Source: Mucilaginibacter sabulilitoris
GTDB taxonomy: Bacteria; Bacteroidota; Bacteroidia; Sphingobacteriales; Sphingobacteriaceae
Length of the DNA stretch: 64,000 nucleotides
Direction of reading: 5' to 3'
Assembly (NCBI RefSeq): GCF_034262375.1
Contig: NZ_CP139558.1
Location: forward strand, 7,488,306-7,552,305
Made by a program: the position numbers and the translations under genes. A model generated the notes under the pieces. It worked only from the letters and a program-made list of their open reading frames with translations, had not been told where the DNA came from and made no database searches. Shown piece by piece: positions 41,610 through 49,151 of this stretch (within the stretch, counting starts at the first letter, position 1; every line of letters begins with the position of its first letter).

Positions 41610-43091
41610 ATGGCTGCGAAAAAAGCTTTGATAATTGGTGCCGGGATTGCCGGAATTGCTACGGCAATACGCCTGGCCCTAAAAGGTTACCGGGTTGAGG
41701 TTTTCGAAGCTAACTGTTACCCGGGCGGTAAATTGTCTATATTGGAAATGGATGAATTCAGGTTTGATGCCGGCCCCAGTTTATTTACTATGCCCCAGTA
41801 TGTAGATGAACTGTTTAAACTGGCCGGTAAAAACCCAGAAGATTATTTTAAATACCAAAAGCTTGATACGGTTTGTCGTTATTTTTATGAAGACGGTACG
41901 CAACTAACCGCTTATGCCGATGCAAATAAGTTTGCAAATGAAATTAGTAAAGCCACCGGCGAACCAGTTGAAGCAGTAAAGAAACACCAGGCCAACAGCA
42001 GTAACATTTATAATATTACTAATCACGTTTTCCTGGAAAGGTCGCTGCATAACATTAAAACTTATTTAAGCAGGGATGCTTTACAGTCCGTTTTTAAATT
42101 TGCCCAGATAGATGCCTTCCGAACAATGCACAAGGCCAATGATGCATCTTTTAAAAGCGATTACCTGGTGCAGTTTTATGACCGCTATGCCACCTATAAC
42201 GGGTCAAACCCCTACACCGCGCCGGCTACGCTTAACGTTATACCGCACCTGGAGCAGCATTATGGTGCTTATTTTCCTGACGATGGCATGTACAGTATTA
42301 TTACCAGCCTGGTAAAACTGGCCGAATCGTTATGGGTAAATTTTTATTACCAGTCGCCTGTTGATGAAATTGTGTTAAAGAATGACAAGGCCGAAGGCAT
42401 AAAGGTTAATGATAAACTAATAACAGGCGATCTGGTGGTATCTAATATGGACGTATGGTTTACTTACAGTAAACTATTAAAGGCCCATCCGCGTTTACAT
42501 CCCAAAAAAACATTGAACCAGGAGCGCAGCAGTTCGGCATTGATATTTTATTGGGGTATAAGAAAACAATTTAAAGAGCTCGACCTGCATAATGTGTTTT
42601 TCAGTACCGATTACAAAGCAGAATTTGATCATATCTGGAAAAAGAAGAGCATATTTCATGATCCTACAGTTTACCTTAACATCAGCTCAAAGTACAAACC
42701 CGACGACGCGCCAGAGGGTTGCGAGAATTGGTTTGTAATGATCAATGTACCCGCTAATACCGGTCAGGATTGGGATAGCATGATCATTGAAGCACGCTTC
42801 AATATATTAAGAAAACTCACCCGCATATTGGGCGAACACGTAAGCGATCTGATATTGTGCGAGAGTATCCTCGACCCCTGGGGCATTGAAAGCAAAACAT
42901 CATCATACCAGGGTTCGCTTTATGGCACCAGTTCAAACAGTAAGTTTGCCGCCTTTTTAAGGCATCCAAACAAGTCGCCTAAAATTAGTAACCTGTATTT
43001 TTGCGGCGGTAGTGTGCACCCTGGCGGTGGTATCCCACTTTGCCTGCTTTCGGCCAAAATTGTGAGCGATTTGGTTGAAGCTAAATCCTGA
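41610..43091 (+). CDS. crtD: Carotenoid 3,4-desaturase, CrtD-like
   Basis: The 493-residue product is counted from ATG 41610 (MAAKKALIIGAGIAGIATAI); a TTG at 41568 is an alternative. The CrtI/CrtD-type amine-oxidase fold has the FAD motif IIGAGIAGIATAIRLALKGY, EANCYPGGKLS, FDAGPSLFTMPQYVDEL, and a C-terminal CGGSVHPGGGIPLCLLSAK. In Bacteroidota, CrtI phytoene desaturases tend to carry a MGPSWYWMPDVF-like block, while DAGPSLFTMP is seen in the 1-hydroxycarotenoid 3,4-desaturases; I therefore favour CrtD, but not with certainty. It would act on 1'-hydroxy end groups made by the CruF-like enzyme. Confidence 0.75.
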   Translation: MAAKKALIIGAGIAGIATAIRLALKGYRVEVFEANCYPGGKLSILEMDEFRFDAGPSLFTMPQYVDELFKLAGKNPEDYFKYQKLDTVCRYFYEDGTQLTAYADANKFANEISKATGEPVEAVKKHQANSSNIYNITNHVFLERSLHNIKTYLSRDALQSVFKFAQIDAFRTMHKANDASFKSDYLVQFYDRYATYNGSNPYTAPATLNVIPHLEQHYGAYFPDDGMYSIITSLVKLAESLWVNFYYQSPVDEIVLKNDKAEGIKVNDKLITGDLVVSNMDVWFTYSKLLKAHPRLHPKKTLNQERSSSALIFYWGIRKQFKELDLHNVFFSTDYKAEFDHIWKKKSIFHDPTVYLNISSKYKPDDAPEGCENWFVMINVPANTGQDWDSMIIEARFNILRKLTRILGEHVSDLILCESILDPWGIESKTSSYQGSLYGTSSNSKFAAFLRHPNKSPKISNLYFCGGSVHPGGGIPLCLLSAKIVSDLVEAKS

Positions 43092-43137
43092 CTACATACT
43101 ATGACCTTCTGCTAACCTTTTTCTTTTAAAAGAGAGA

Positions 43138-43145
43138 TATATTTG
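43138..43145 (+). promoter_or_regulatory. Candidate -7 promoter box close to pepP start
   Basis: TATATTTG matches TAnnTTTG, and its last base is only 4 bp before the aminopeptidase ATG at 43150. If used, the transcript would be nearly leaderless. No good -33 box is visible. Confidence 0.35.
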
Positions 43146-43149
43146 TGAT

Positions 43150-44550
43150 ATGAATCTTCAACTTTTTGACAAACAGGTTTACACCGATCGCAGAAATATA
43201 TTAAAGCAAAAAATTGGTTCAGATGGCATTATCCTTTTGCTGGGCAATGAGGATAGCAGCATGAACTATAAAGACAATCCTTACCCTTTCAGGCAAGACA
43301 GCAGCTTTCTTTATTATTTCGGGTTGGACGTGCAGTCGCTGGCTGCTGTTATTGACACCGATACCGGCGAAGAAGTGATTTTTGGGAACGAGCTGAGCAT
43401 GGATGATATTATCTGGACAGGCACGTTGCCTTCGGTTCAGGAAATAGCCGCTATGGTGGGCGTTACCCAAACCAAACCTTATGATCAGGTAACACATTAT
43501 GTGCATAAAGCCATAACATCGGGCAGGCGTGTTCATATTTTGCCACCATACCGTCCCGAAAATAAAATAAAACTGGCCGGTTGGCTCAATGTAAGTCTGC
43601 AGGATGTAACAGACCATGTATCCCTCAAACTCGTTAAAGCTGTTATAGCACAGCGTGTTATTAAATCGCCGCTGGAGATTCAGGAAATGGAAAAGGCGGT
43701 TTCTATCAGTGTTGATATGCAACTGGCCGTTATAAAAAGCACCCGTCCCGGCATTAAGGAATATGAATTAGTGGCTAAAGCTAATGAAGTTGCCATAGCG
43801 GCCAATGGCCGTTTGGGTTACGGCGCCATAATAACCACGCATGGGCAAACGCTGCATACCCACTATTACGGCAATACCCTGCATGATGGGCACATGGTTT
43901 TAAGCGACATAGGCGCCGAAAATGAAATGCATTATGGCGGCGACCTTACCCGTACCTTCCCGGTTGGACGAAGTTTTACCAACCGCCAGAAAGAATTGTA
44001 CGAGGTGGTGCTTACCGCTATGGACCATGCCATAAGTATGCTTAAACCGGGAGTAAAGTATAAGGATATTCACCTTGCTGCCTCGCAGAAACTGGTTGAG
44101 GGCTTAACACAGGTAAACCTCATGAAGGGCAATGCCGCCGAAGCGGTTGCCGCGGGCGCGCATACCATGTTTTTTCAATGTGGCTTAGGGCACATGCTGG
44201 GGATGGATACCCATGATATGGAAGACCTTGGCGAACAATATGTTGGCTACACCGATACATTGAAAAAGGAAACAATATTCGGACTTAAATCGCTACGTTT
44301 GGGCCGCGAACTGGAAGCCGGTTATGTGTTAACTGTTGAACCCGGAATTTATATCATCCCCGAGCTGATTGACCGCTGGCAGGCCGAAAAGAAGTATGCC
44401 GATTTTATAAACTACGATGTGCTGAATACCTACCGCGATTTCGGCGGTATCCGTATTGAAGATAACTTTTTGATAACTGATACCGGCAGCCATCTGCTGG
44501 GTAAATATTTACCTAAGACTTTAAAAGAAATTGAGGGATTGAAAGGGTAA
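43150..44550 (+). CDS. Aminopeptidase P family metallopeptidase (Xaa-Pro)
   Basis: The 466-residue product cleaves N-terminal residues before proline. It has an N-terminal AMP_N domain (about 5-130, YPFRQDSSFLYYFGLDVQSL) and the pita-bread domain with the five metal ligands: two Asp in LSDIGAENEMHYGGDLTRTF, His in CGLGHMLGMDTHDMED, Glu in LTVEPGIYIIPELI and Glu in FGGIRIEDNFLIT. Full length, cytoplasmic, single gene. Downstream lies a family B repeat. Confidence 0.92.
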   Translation: MNLQLFDKQVYTDRRNILKQKIGSDGIILLLGNEDSSMNYKDNPYPFRQDSSFLYYFGLDVQSLAAVIDTDTGEEVIFGNELSMDDIIWTGTLPSVQEIAAMVGVTQTKPYDQVTHYVHKAITSGRRVHILPPYRPENKIKLAGWLNVSLQDVTDHVSLKLVKAVIAQRVIKSPLEIQEMEKAVSISVDMQLAVIKSTRPGIKEYELVAKANEVAIAANGRLGYGAIITTHGQTLHTHYYGNTLHDGHMVLSDIGAENEMHYGGDLTRTFPVGRSFTNRQKELYEVVLTAMDHAISMLKPGVKYKDIHLAASQKLVEGLTQVNLMKGNAAEAVAAGAHTMFFQCGLGHMLGMDTHDMEDLGEQYVGYTDTLKKETIFGLKSLRLGRELEAGYVLTVEPGIYIIPELIDRWQAEKKYADFINYDVLNTYRDFGGIRIEDNFLITDTGSHLLGKYLPKTLKEIEGLKG

Positions 44551-44560
44551 ATCATCCACA

Positions 44561-44646
44561 TGTCATTGCGAGGTACGAAGCAATCGCGAACTATGCAAAT
44601 GGTTCTGTACAGTATGAGATTGCCACGCTATCGCTCGCAATGACAT
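44561..44646. repeat. Dispersed palindromic repeat (family B)
   Basis: TGTCATTGCGAGGTACGAAG-CAATC and GATTGCCACGCTATCGC-TCGCAATGACA form inverted arms. It lies between convergent genes (pepP, hemH). Confidence 0.8.
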
Positions 44647-44667
44647 ATTTTGTAAAGGCAGAAAATC

Positions 44668-45687
44668 TTAATTCTCCCTAACCATTTTCTCCAGGGCGTC
44701 GATCCAGATGGGCGAATCATTAAGGCTTTCTACCAGCTGTACTTTTTCACCACCGAGGGCTTTAAACTCGTCGCCGTATTCTGTGGTTACTTCATAAACG
44801 GTTTCCAGGCAGTCGGCCACAAACGCCGGGCAAAATACCAGCAGGCTTTTCTTGCCCTCTTTGGCCAGTCTGGCAACAATCTCGCTGGTATAAGGCTGTA
44901 CCCATGGATCACTGCCCAGGCGCGACTGAAAACAAATGGTATATTTTTCTTTAGGGATATTTAATTTCTCCGCTATCAGCTTCGCGGTTTGGTGTGATTG
45001 TGCCGAATAGCAAAACTTATTTGCTTCGGTGATGGTCTGGCAGCAATCGCTCGCTTTTAAACAATGCAGATGGGTGTGATCTGCTTTAACAAGCTGCCTT
45101 TGTGGCAAGCCATGAAAGCTAAACAGCACGTGGTCATACGTTTGCGGATTATGTTTTAGCGCGTTATCGGCAAAGGTAGCTATCATGCCCTCATTATCAT
45201 GGAACGAATTAATGAAAGATACATTTGGCTTAGTTGGCCACTGCGACAATAACTCCATCACTTTATCATAAACAGAACCGGTACTGGCCGAGGCATATTG
45301 CGGAAACAAAGGTATAACCTGTATATCATCAACTAACGCCGCTTTAAGCCGGTCAAGAGCCGATGCTATGGATGGGTTCTGGTAACGCATGGCCAATTCT
45401 ACTATGTATTCATCGCCCAGGCGCTGCTGCAATGCTTTTTGTTGTAAAAGACTATAGTGCATTAAAGGCGAACCTGTTTTATCGTCCCAGATGGCGCGGT
45501 ATAATTTGGCTGATTTTGGCGCCCTGAAAGGAGTAATAACACCCCTAACCAGCAAAGTCCGGGAGATGGGATTGATGTCAATTACCCGCGGATCCATTAA
45601 AAACTCATTCAGATAAGTACGCACATCTGCCGTTGAGGGGCTATCGGGCGTACCCAAATTCACCAATAAAACTGCTTTTTTACCCAT
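44668..45687 (-). CDS. hemH: Ferrochelatase
   Basis: The 339-residue product is counted from ATG 45687 (MGKKAVLLVNLGTPDSPSTA); an in-frame ATG at 45744 would prefix residues read from a dispersed repeat. It inserts iron into protoporphyrin IX. Motifs are VLFSFHGLPQRQL (His ligand), CFQSRLGSDPWVQPYTSE and VFCPAFVADCLETVYEV. The family hallmark order is intact and length is normal. It is a single gene, upstream of which lies the family E repeat. Confidence 0.95.
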   Translation of the reverse strand: MGKKAVLLVNLGTPDSPSTADVRTYLNEFLMDPRVIDINPISRTLLVRGVITPFRAPKSAKLYRAIWDDKTGSPLMHYSLLQQKALQQRLGDEYIVELAMRYQNPSIASALDRLKAALVDDIQVIPLFPQYASASTGSVYDKVMELLSQWPTKPNVSFINSFHDNEGMIATFADNALKHNPQTYDHVLFSFHGLPQRQLVKADHTHLHCLKASDCCQTITEANKFCYSAQSHQTAKLIAEKLNIPKEKYTICFQSRLGSDPWVQPYTSEIVARLAKEGKKSLLVFCPAFVADCLETVYEVTTEYGDEFKALGGEKVQLVESLNDSPIWIDALEKMVREN

Positions 45688-45715
45688 AACTGTGACTGCA
45701 AAAATAAAAAATAAA

Positions 45716-45745
45716 AGCCCCCTAACTCCCTGAAGGGGGAACAAA
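45716..45745. repeat. Dispersed C-rich palindromic repeat (family E)
   Basis: GCCCCCTAACTCCCTGAAGG-GGGAAC is the counterpart of the 258-282 copy and lies upstream of hemH. Confidence 0.65.
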
Positions 45746-45815
45746 TTACAAATAAATGATTACAAGAGTGCTGAGGAAGAGATGAGATGACATGACGCAC
45801 AACATTTCTGCGCCC

Positions 45816-45890
45816 TGTCATCTCGGAGGTACGAGGAGAGATCCTGTATGCGGGAAATATCAGACCTACAAGATTTCTCCCTTCGATTTC
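45816..45890. repeat. Interrupted palindromic repeat (family C), left flank of IS110
   Basis: TGTCATCTCGGAGGTACGAG-GAGAGATC and AAGATTTCTCCCTTCGA match the intact copy at 33151-33234. The expected last piece (GGAAATGACA) is found only at 47192-47201, on the far side of the IS110 element. Confidence 0.7.
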
Positions 45891-45896
45891 TATGAT

Positions 45897-46904
45897 TTAA
45901 GCAACTAATTTCTGATAATTTTTTTCGTAAGGTCTGTTTTGGTTGACGCAGGCGAAAAGGCGTAATATGAGTTTGTTCCTAACGGCATTAATGACACTCA
46001 TTTTATTCTTTTTTTCCTGCAATACCTTTCGTTGGTAAAAGCGTTTTAGATCTTGGTTATGCTGTATAGCAACTATGGCTGCAAGATGTAGGAGCGTTTT
46101 TACTTTTTTGTTGGCCATATGCGATACCCTGGCCTTTTTAACAACCTTACCGGAGTTATCTGTAAAAGGTGCTACGCCTGAATAACAAGCGAACTTTTTA
46201 GGGTCGCTAATGTCCTTGAATTCGTTGGTAGTAACAATGACCTGAACGGCAGTTACTTTGCCAATGCCGCTTACTGAGGTTGCCAGTTTGAATATCCGGG
46301 TTAATTCTTTGTCCGCTATAATAACTTCTTCTATAGCCCGCTCTGTCCTGGCTATGTCGCTTTCGATCGCCTTTAAGGAATGGCTGCAGGCTTGTAGGTT
46401 CTGCTTGCTGGTTTTGCCGGGACTGAAAGACGCATGCTCTTTTAGTGGCACTTTCAATTGTTTTTTAACAGTTATCAACCGTAACCGGGTAGCTGCAAGA
46501 TGGGCAAGTTGCTGCACAGCTTCGCGCTTAGGCTCCCATAAGCGCAGCCCTTCGCGCTCCTTATAAGCATACCAGGCGATACGCATGGCATCTACCTTGT
46601 CATTCTTGCCCCGGATATTCCCTAATGAGTTCTTGATCTGGGTAGCTGCTTGTAAGCAAATGTGTGCCTTCTTTTTATGCAGGCAAGCCAAAGCATGGTT
46701 GTTATAAATGCCGGTATGCTCCATGCAGAAAATAGCTTTGCTTAAGCTGAACCCAGGAAGTTTTCCCAACTCCTTGAGAAATGTATTGATTGCTGCCGGA
46801 GCGTTAGCAATTTCCTGGTGGAATAGAAACCGGCTGCCTTGCTGAACAGCAAAGTCCAATTCGTTTTTGGACACATCGATACCAATGAAAAATTCAAATT
46901 CCAT
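45897..46904 (-). CDS. IS110-family transposase (DEDD N-terminal, Transposase_20 C-terminal)
   Basis: The 335-residue recombinase has the N-terminal RuvC-like DEDD domain (about 5-160: FIGIDVSKNELDFAVQ, FCMEHTGIYN, GKNDKVDAMRIAWYAY) and the C-terminal Transposase_20 domain (about 205-290: SVSGIGKVTAVQVIVTTNEF, CYSGVAPFTDNSGKVVKKAR) with the likely catalytic serine region. It appears intact with no frameshift. IS110 enzymes use a bridge RNA made from the element's non-coding end to choose donor and target. Here all non-coding sequence is upstream, as in the IS110 rather than the IS1111 subgroup. Confidence 0.92.
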   Translation of the reverse strand: MEFEFFIGIDVSKNELDFAVQQGSRFLFHQEIANAPAAINTFLKELGKLPGFSLSKAIFCMEHTGIYNNHALACLHKKKAHICLQAATQIKNSLGNIRGKNDKVDAMRIAWYAYKEREGLRLWEPKREAVQQLAHLAATRLRLITVKKQLKVPLKEHASFSPGKTSKQNLQACSHSLKAIESDIARTERAIEEVIIADKELTRIFKLATSVSGIGKVTAVQVIVTTNEFKDISDPKKFACYSGVAPFTDNSGKVVKKARVSHMANKKVKTLLHLAAIVAIQHNQDLKRFYQRKVLQEKKNKMSVINAVRNKLILRLFACVNQNRPYEKNYQKLVA

Positions 46905-46932
46905 ATCTTTACCCTGTTTATGTTAGTAAACA

Positions 46933-47090
46933 GTTAACATGTTTTAAACTACATCAATTCCTTACTAATGAGCCTCGTAAACTCTAATTTCTATTTGATG
47001 CTACAGTTTAAAACAAGCGGTAAAGGAGTAAATCGAACGATAGGCCTACATGCCTGGAAATGACAATAATGCGCCTTTACCGCTGTTAAC
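46933..47090 (-). ncRNA. Candidate IS110 bridge RNA region
   Basis: Nested inverted repeats lie upstream of the transposase. GTTAAC (46933-46938) pairs with GTTAAC (47085-47090) and encloses TGTTTTAAACT / AGTTTAAAACA (46940-46950, 47005-47015), then GCGGTAAAGG / CCTTTACCGC (47017-47026, 47074-47083). That is a closed three-way arrangement. The position and size fit bridge RNAs of IS110 elements. The RNA itself is a prediction. Confidence 0.45.
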
Positions 47091-47140
47091 TTTATCCACA
47101 AAATCTAAGGTTATTAACAAAGAAAAAGAAGCAAAAAGAA

Positions 47141-47182
47141 AGCTTCAACAATAATAATAACCCTTATTATCTTGTTGAAGCT
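47141..47182 (-). terminator. Near-perfect 42-nt hairpin near IS110 end
   Basis: AGCTTCAACAATAATAATAA and the reverse complement arm TTATTATCTTGTTGAAGCT pair along 19 bp with one bulge and a CCC loop. On the leftward strand it is followed by TTCTTTTTGCTTCTTTTTC, so it could terminate transcripts coming from crtW into the IS. It could alternatively be an IS-end structure. Confidence 0.5.
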
Positions 47183-47216
47183 AATCTAAAGGGAAATGAC
47201 AAGATAAGAAAAGAGT

Positions 47217-47293
47217 GTCATGCTGAGCTCTGTCGAAGCATGGTAGACAGGCCTCTACGCGATCCTTCGACAAGCTGACTGACAGCCGCTCAC
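47217..47293. repeat. Dispersed palindromic repeat (family D)
   Basis: GTCATGCTGAGCTCTGTCGA-AGCATGG and GATCCTTCGACAAGCTGACTG-ACA are inverted relatives, matching the 34150-34231 family. Confidence 0.6.
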
Positions 47294-47368
47294 AAACTGT
47301 CGCTATCGCTCCCACAAGCCGGATGCCTAGGAGAGCGAGGAGGATGATAAGCTGAGATAGATGCAGCC

Positions 47369-47476
47369 ATGCTCCGTAGGAGCTACCTATTTGTAGTAAA
47401 AATGGTTAGTTCACCTTTGCCTCGTGGAGGCTACCCGTTCATAAACCTATGTATTGGGGTAGCTCCTACGGAGCAT
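47369..47476. repeat. Inverted repeat with 19-bp perfect arms
   Basis: ATGCTCCGTAGGAGCTACC (47369-47387) and its exact reverse complement (47458-47476) flank 70 bp. This family is not seen elsewhere in the window. It lies in the gap between the IS110 element and crtW (47192-47504), which otherwise holds only the family D and family E repeats and no gene. Confidence 0.85.
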
Positions 47477-47504
47477 TATTACTTGGGTAATGTTTATTTA
47501 AAAT

Positions 47505-48206
47505 TCACTTGTCCAATACTCCCCCTTTAGGGGGCTGGGGGGCCCTCCACAGCATCCACCACGGGGTTCCTGGCGAGTCATGGTGCTCATAGTGGTAACC
47601 AAAAAAGTAACAGCTAAAAAATGCGGCCACGTGATTTTTCGCCTGGCTCCGGGCGAAATACTTATTGTCGTGCTCACCTTTATGTGGCTGATAAGTACCG
47701 AAATAAAACAACTGCAATGTACTAAGCAGCGATGGCACCACCCAAAACATAATGAGGTTAGGCTGCGGGATCCATATTTTTAAAATATTAAACAAAACAG
47801 CCATTACCACAATTTGCCAAACCGAAAGATAATTGCGGATAAACGTTACATACCAGCCCCAGAAGCCACCTTCGTGATAATCGGGGTCGTCATGGGTATG
47901 TACATGATCATGGTGCTGATGATGTTTGGTGTACAATTTAGGGTACCAGAATGAGGCATATAAAAAAGTACAAACATAGCCTATAAGGTTATTTGCGGTA
48001 CGGTTGGGAGAAACAGTGCCGTGCATGGCATCGTGCGCGGTAATGAACAAGCCGGTATACAAATGCATCTGCACCAGCACAAATAAATAAACCAGCGGAT
48101 TTGCAAAGCTGAAGTGCCACTGCATCAGCACGATGATTGACACAGCCCAGCTGCCAAGTACAAGCAGGGCGATAAGTAAACCAATATTTGAAGGACTTTT
48201 TTGCAT
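47505..48206 (-). CDS. crtW: Beta-carotene ketolase, CrtW-like
   Basis: The 233-residue membrane di-iron enzyme belongs to the fatty-acid-desaturase/CrtW family. Histidine boxes are HDAMHG (58-63), HHQHHDHVHTHDDPD (95 onward) and HYEHH (205-209), with LQLFYFGTYQPH before the last. It adds a 4-keto group to a beta ring. Length is typical. The final residues (APQPPKGGVLDK) come from a dispersed family E repeat (47520-47543), so the natural end is probably near WWMLWR. It is 30 bp after ispH in a leftward run of carotenoid genes. Confidence 0.85.
   Translation of the reverse strand: MQKSPSNIGLLIALLVLGSWAVSIIVLMQWHFSFANPLVYLFVLVQMHLYTGLFITAHDAMHGTVSPNRTANNLIGYVCTFLYASFWYPKLYTKHHQHHDHVHTHDDPDYHEGGFWGWYVTFIRNYLSVWQIVVMAVLFNILKIWIPQPNLIMFWVVPSLLSTLQLFYFGTYQPHKGEHDNKYFARSQAKNHVAAFFSCYFFGYHYEHHDSPGTPWWMLWRAPQPPKGGVLDK
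47520..47543. repeat. Dispersed C-rich palindromic repeat (family E) inside crtW 3' end
   Basis: CCCCCTTTAGGGGGCTGGGG-GGCC is the reverse orientation of the copy at 158-183. It overlaps and extends the crtW reading frame. Confidence 0.7.
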
Positions 48207-48236
48207 GTATATGATATAACAGCAAAAAGCGTGCTG

Positions 48237-49088
48237 TTAAAATTGTTCGAGCGCGGTTTTTACCTCCTGCATCAGCCACATGGGTGTTGAGGTGGCCCCT
48301 GCTATGCCTATGGTATCATTAGCCGAAAACATGGTTTTATCCAGCTCACTTGCCGAGGATATGAAATAAGTATTAGGGTTGTTTTTGCGGCACACTTCAA
48401 ATAGCACTTTCCCGTTTGATGATTTACGGCCCGATACAAAAACTATCTTATCAAACCGGCTTACAAATTTGGGCAAGTCCTTATCACGGTTTGAAACCTG
48501 GCGGCAAATGGTATCATTAGCTTTCAGGTTATACCCCCGGGCTATCAGCTCATCCTTTACACTATAAAACTTTTCCATGCTTTTAGTGGTCTGGGTGTAC
48601 AGGGTGATATTTTGGGGTAATTCAACATCGTCCAGTTCGGCAATGTCCTGAAAAACTACGGCTTCATTATTGGTTTGCCCTTCAAGGCCAATTACCTCGG
48701 CATGGCCATGCTTGCCGAATATCAATATCTTCTCGTTAGCATCGTAAGAAGTTTTTATCCTGTTTTGCAGTTTTAAAACAACCGGGCACGACGCATCAAT
48801 AAGTGTTATATTATTTTCTAGGGCTATGCGGTAAGTGTCGGGAGCCTCGCCGTGCGCACGTATCAACACCTTTTCGTTATGCAGGTCGCCAAGCTGGGCA
48901 TGTTCAATAATGCGCAGCCCCCTGGCTTTCAACCGTTCAACCTCTTCATCGTTATGCACAATATCGCCCAGGCAATACAGGTAACCCTCTTCAGCCAGTA
49001 TTTCTTCGGCCATATCTATGGCATATACTACCCCAAAGCAAAAGCCCGAATCCTGATCTATAGTAACCTTTAACTGATACTCTCCCAT
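48237..49088 (-). CDS. ispH: 4-hydroxy-3-methylbut-2-enyl diphosphate reductase
   Basis: The 283-residue Fe-S enzyme makes IPP and DMAPP in the last step of the MEP isoprenoid pathway. The three cluster cysteines are visible in SGFCFGV (Cys17), LIDASCPVVLKLQNRI and NDTICRQVSNRDKDLPKF; other family motifs are RAHGEAPDTYR and TQTTKSMEKF. Full length. It lies between the carotenoid genes cruF-like and crtW, which makes sense because it supplies their isoprenoid precursors. Spacing is 63 bp after the cruF-like stop. Confidence 0.95.
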   Translation of the reverse strand: MGEYQLKVTIDQDSGFCFGVVYAIDMAEEILAEEGYLYCLGDIVHNDEEVERLKARGLRIIEHAQLGDLHNEKVLIRAHGEAPDTYRIALENNITLIDASCPVVLKLQNRIKTSYDANEKILIFGKHGHAEVIGLEGQTNNEAVVFQDIAELDDVELPQNITLYTQTTKSMEKFYSVKDELIARGYNLKANDTICRQVSNRDKDLPKFVSRFDKIVFVSGRKSSNGKVLFEVCRKNNPNTYFISSASELDKTMFSANDTIGIAGATSTPMWLMQEVKTALEQF

Positions 49089-49151
49089 TGCATTACAAAT
49101 TTACAGTAAAAATAGCCGTTGATGGTAATGATTATGTGATTTTTTGAACCT

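Larger units (their letters stand above)
45891..47191 (-). mobile_element. IS110-family insertion sequence (about 1.3 kb)
   Basis: The boundaries are inferred from the split family C repeat: left flank ends CCCTTCGA near 45890 and right flank resumes GGGAAATGACA at 47191. The element holds one transposase, with only about 6 bp after its stop, and nearly 290 bp of non-coding sequence before its start. No terminal inverted repeats are obvious, as expected for IS110. Exact ends are uncertain by several bases. Confidence 0.7.

Noticed and set aside
46258..46566. Rightward frame antisense to the IS110 transposase
   Set aside because: Shadow frame; the transposase on the other strand has all catalytic motifs.
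47505..48206. CrtZ beta-carotene hydroxylase
   Set aside because: Histidine boxes HDAMHG, HHQHH and HYEHH with the LQLFYFGTY segment fit CrtW ketolase better.
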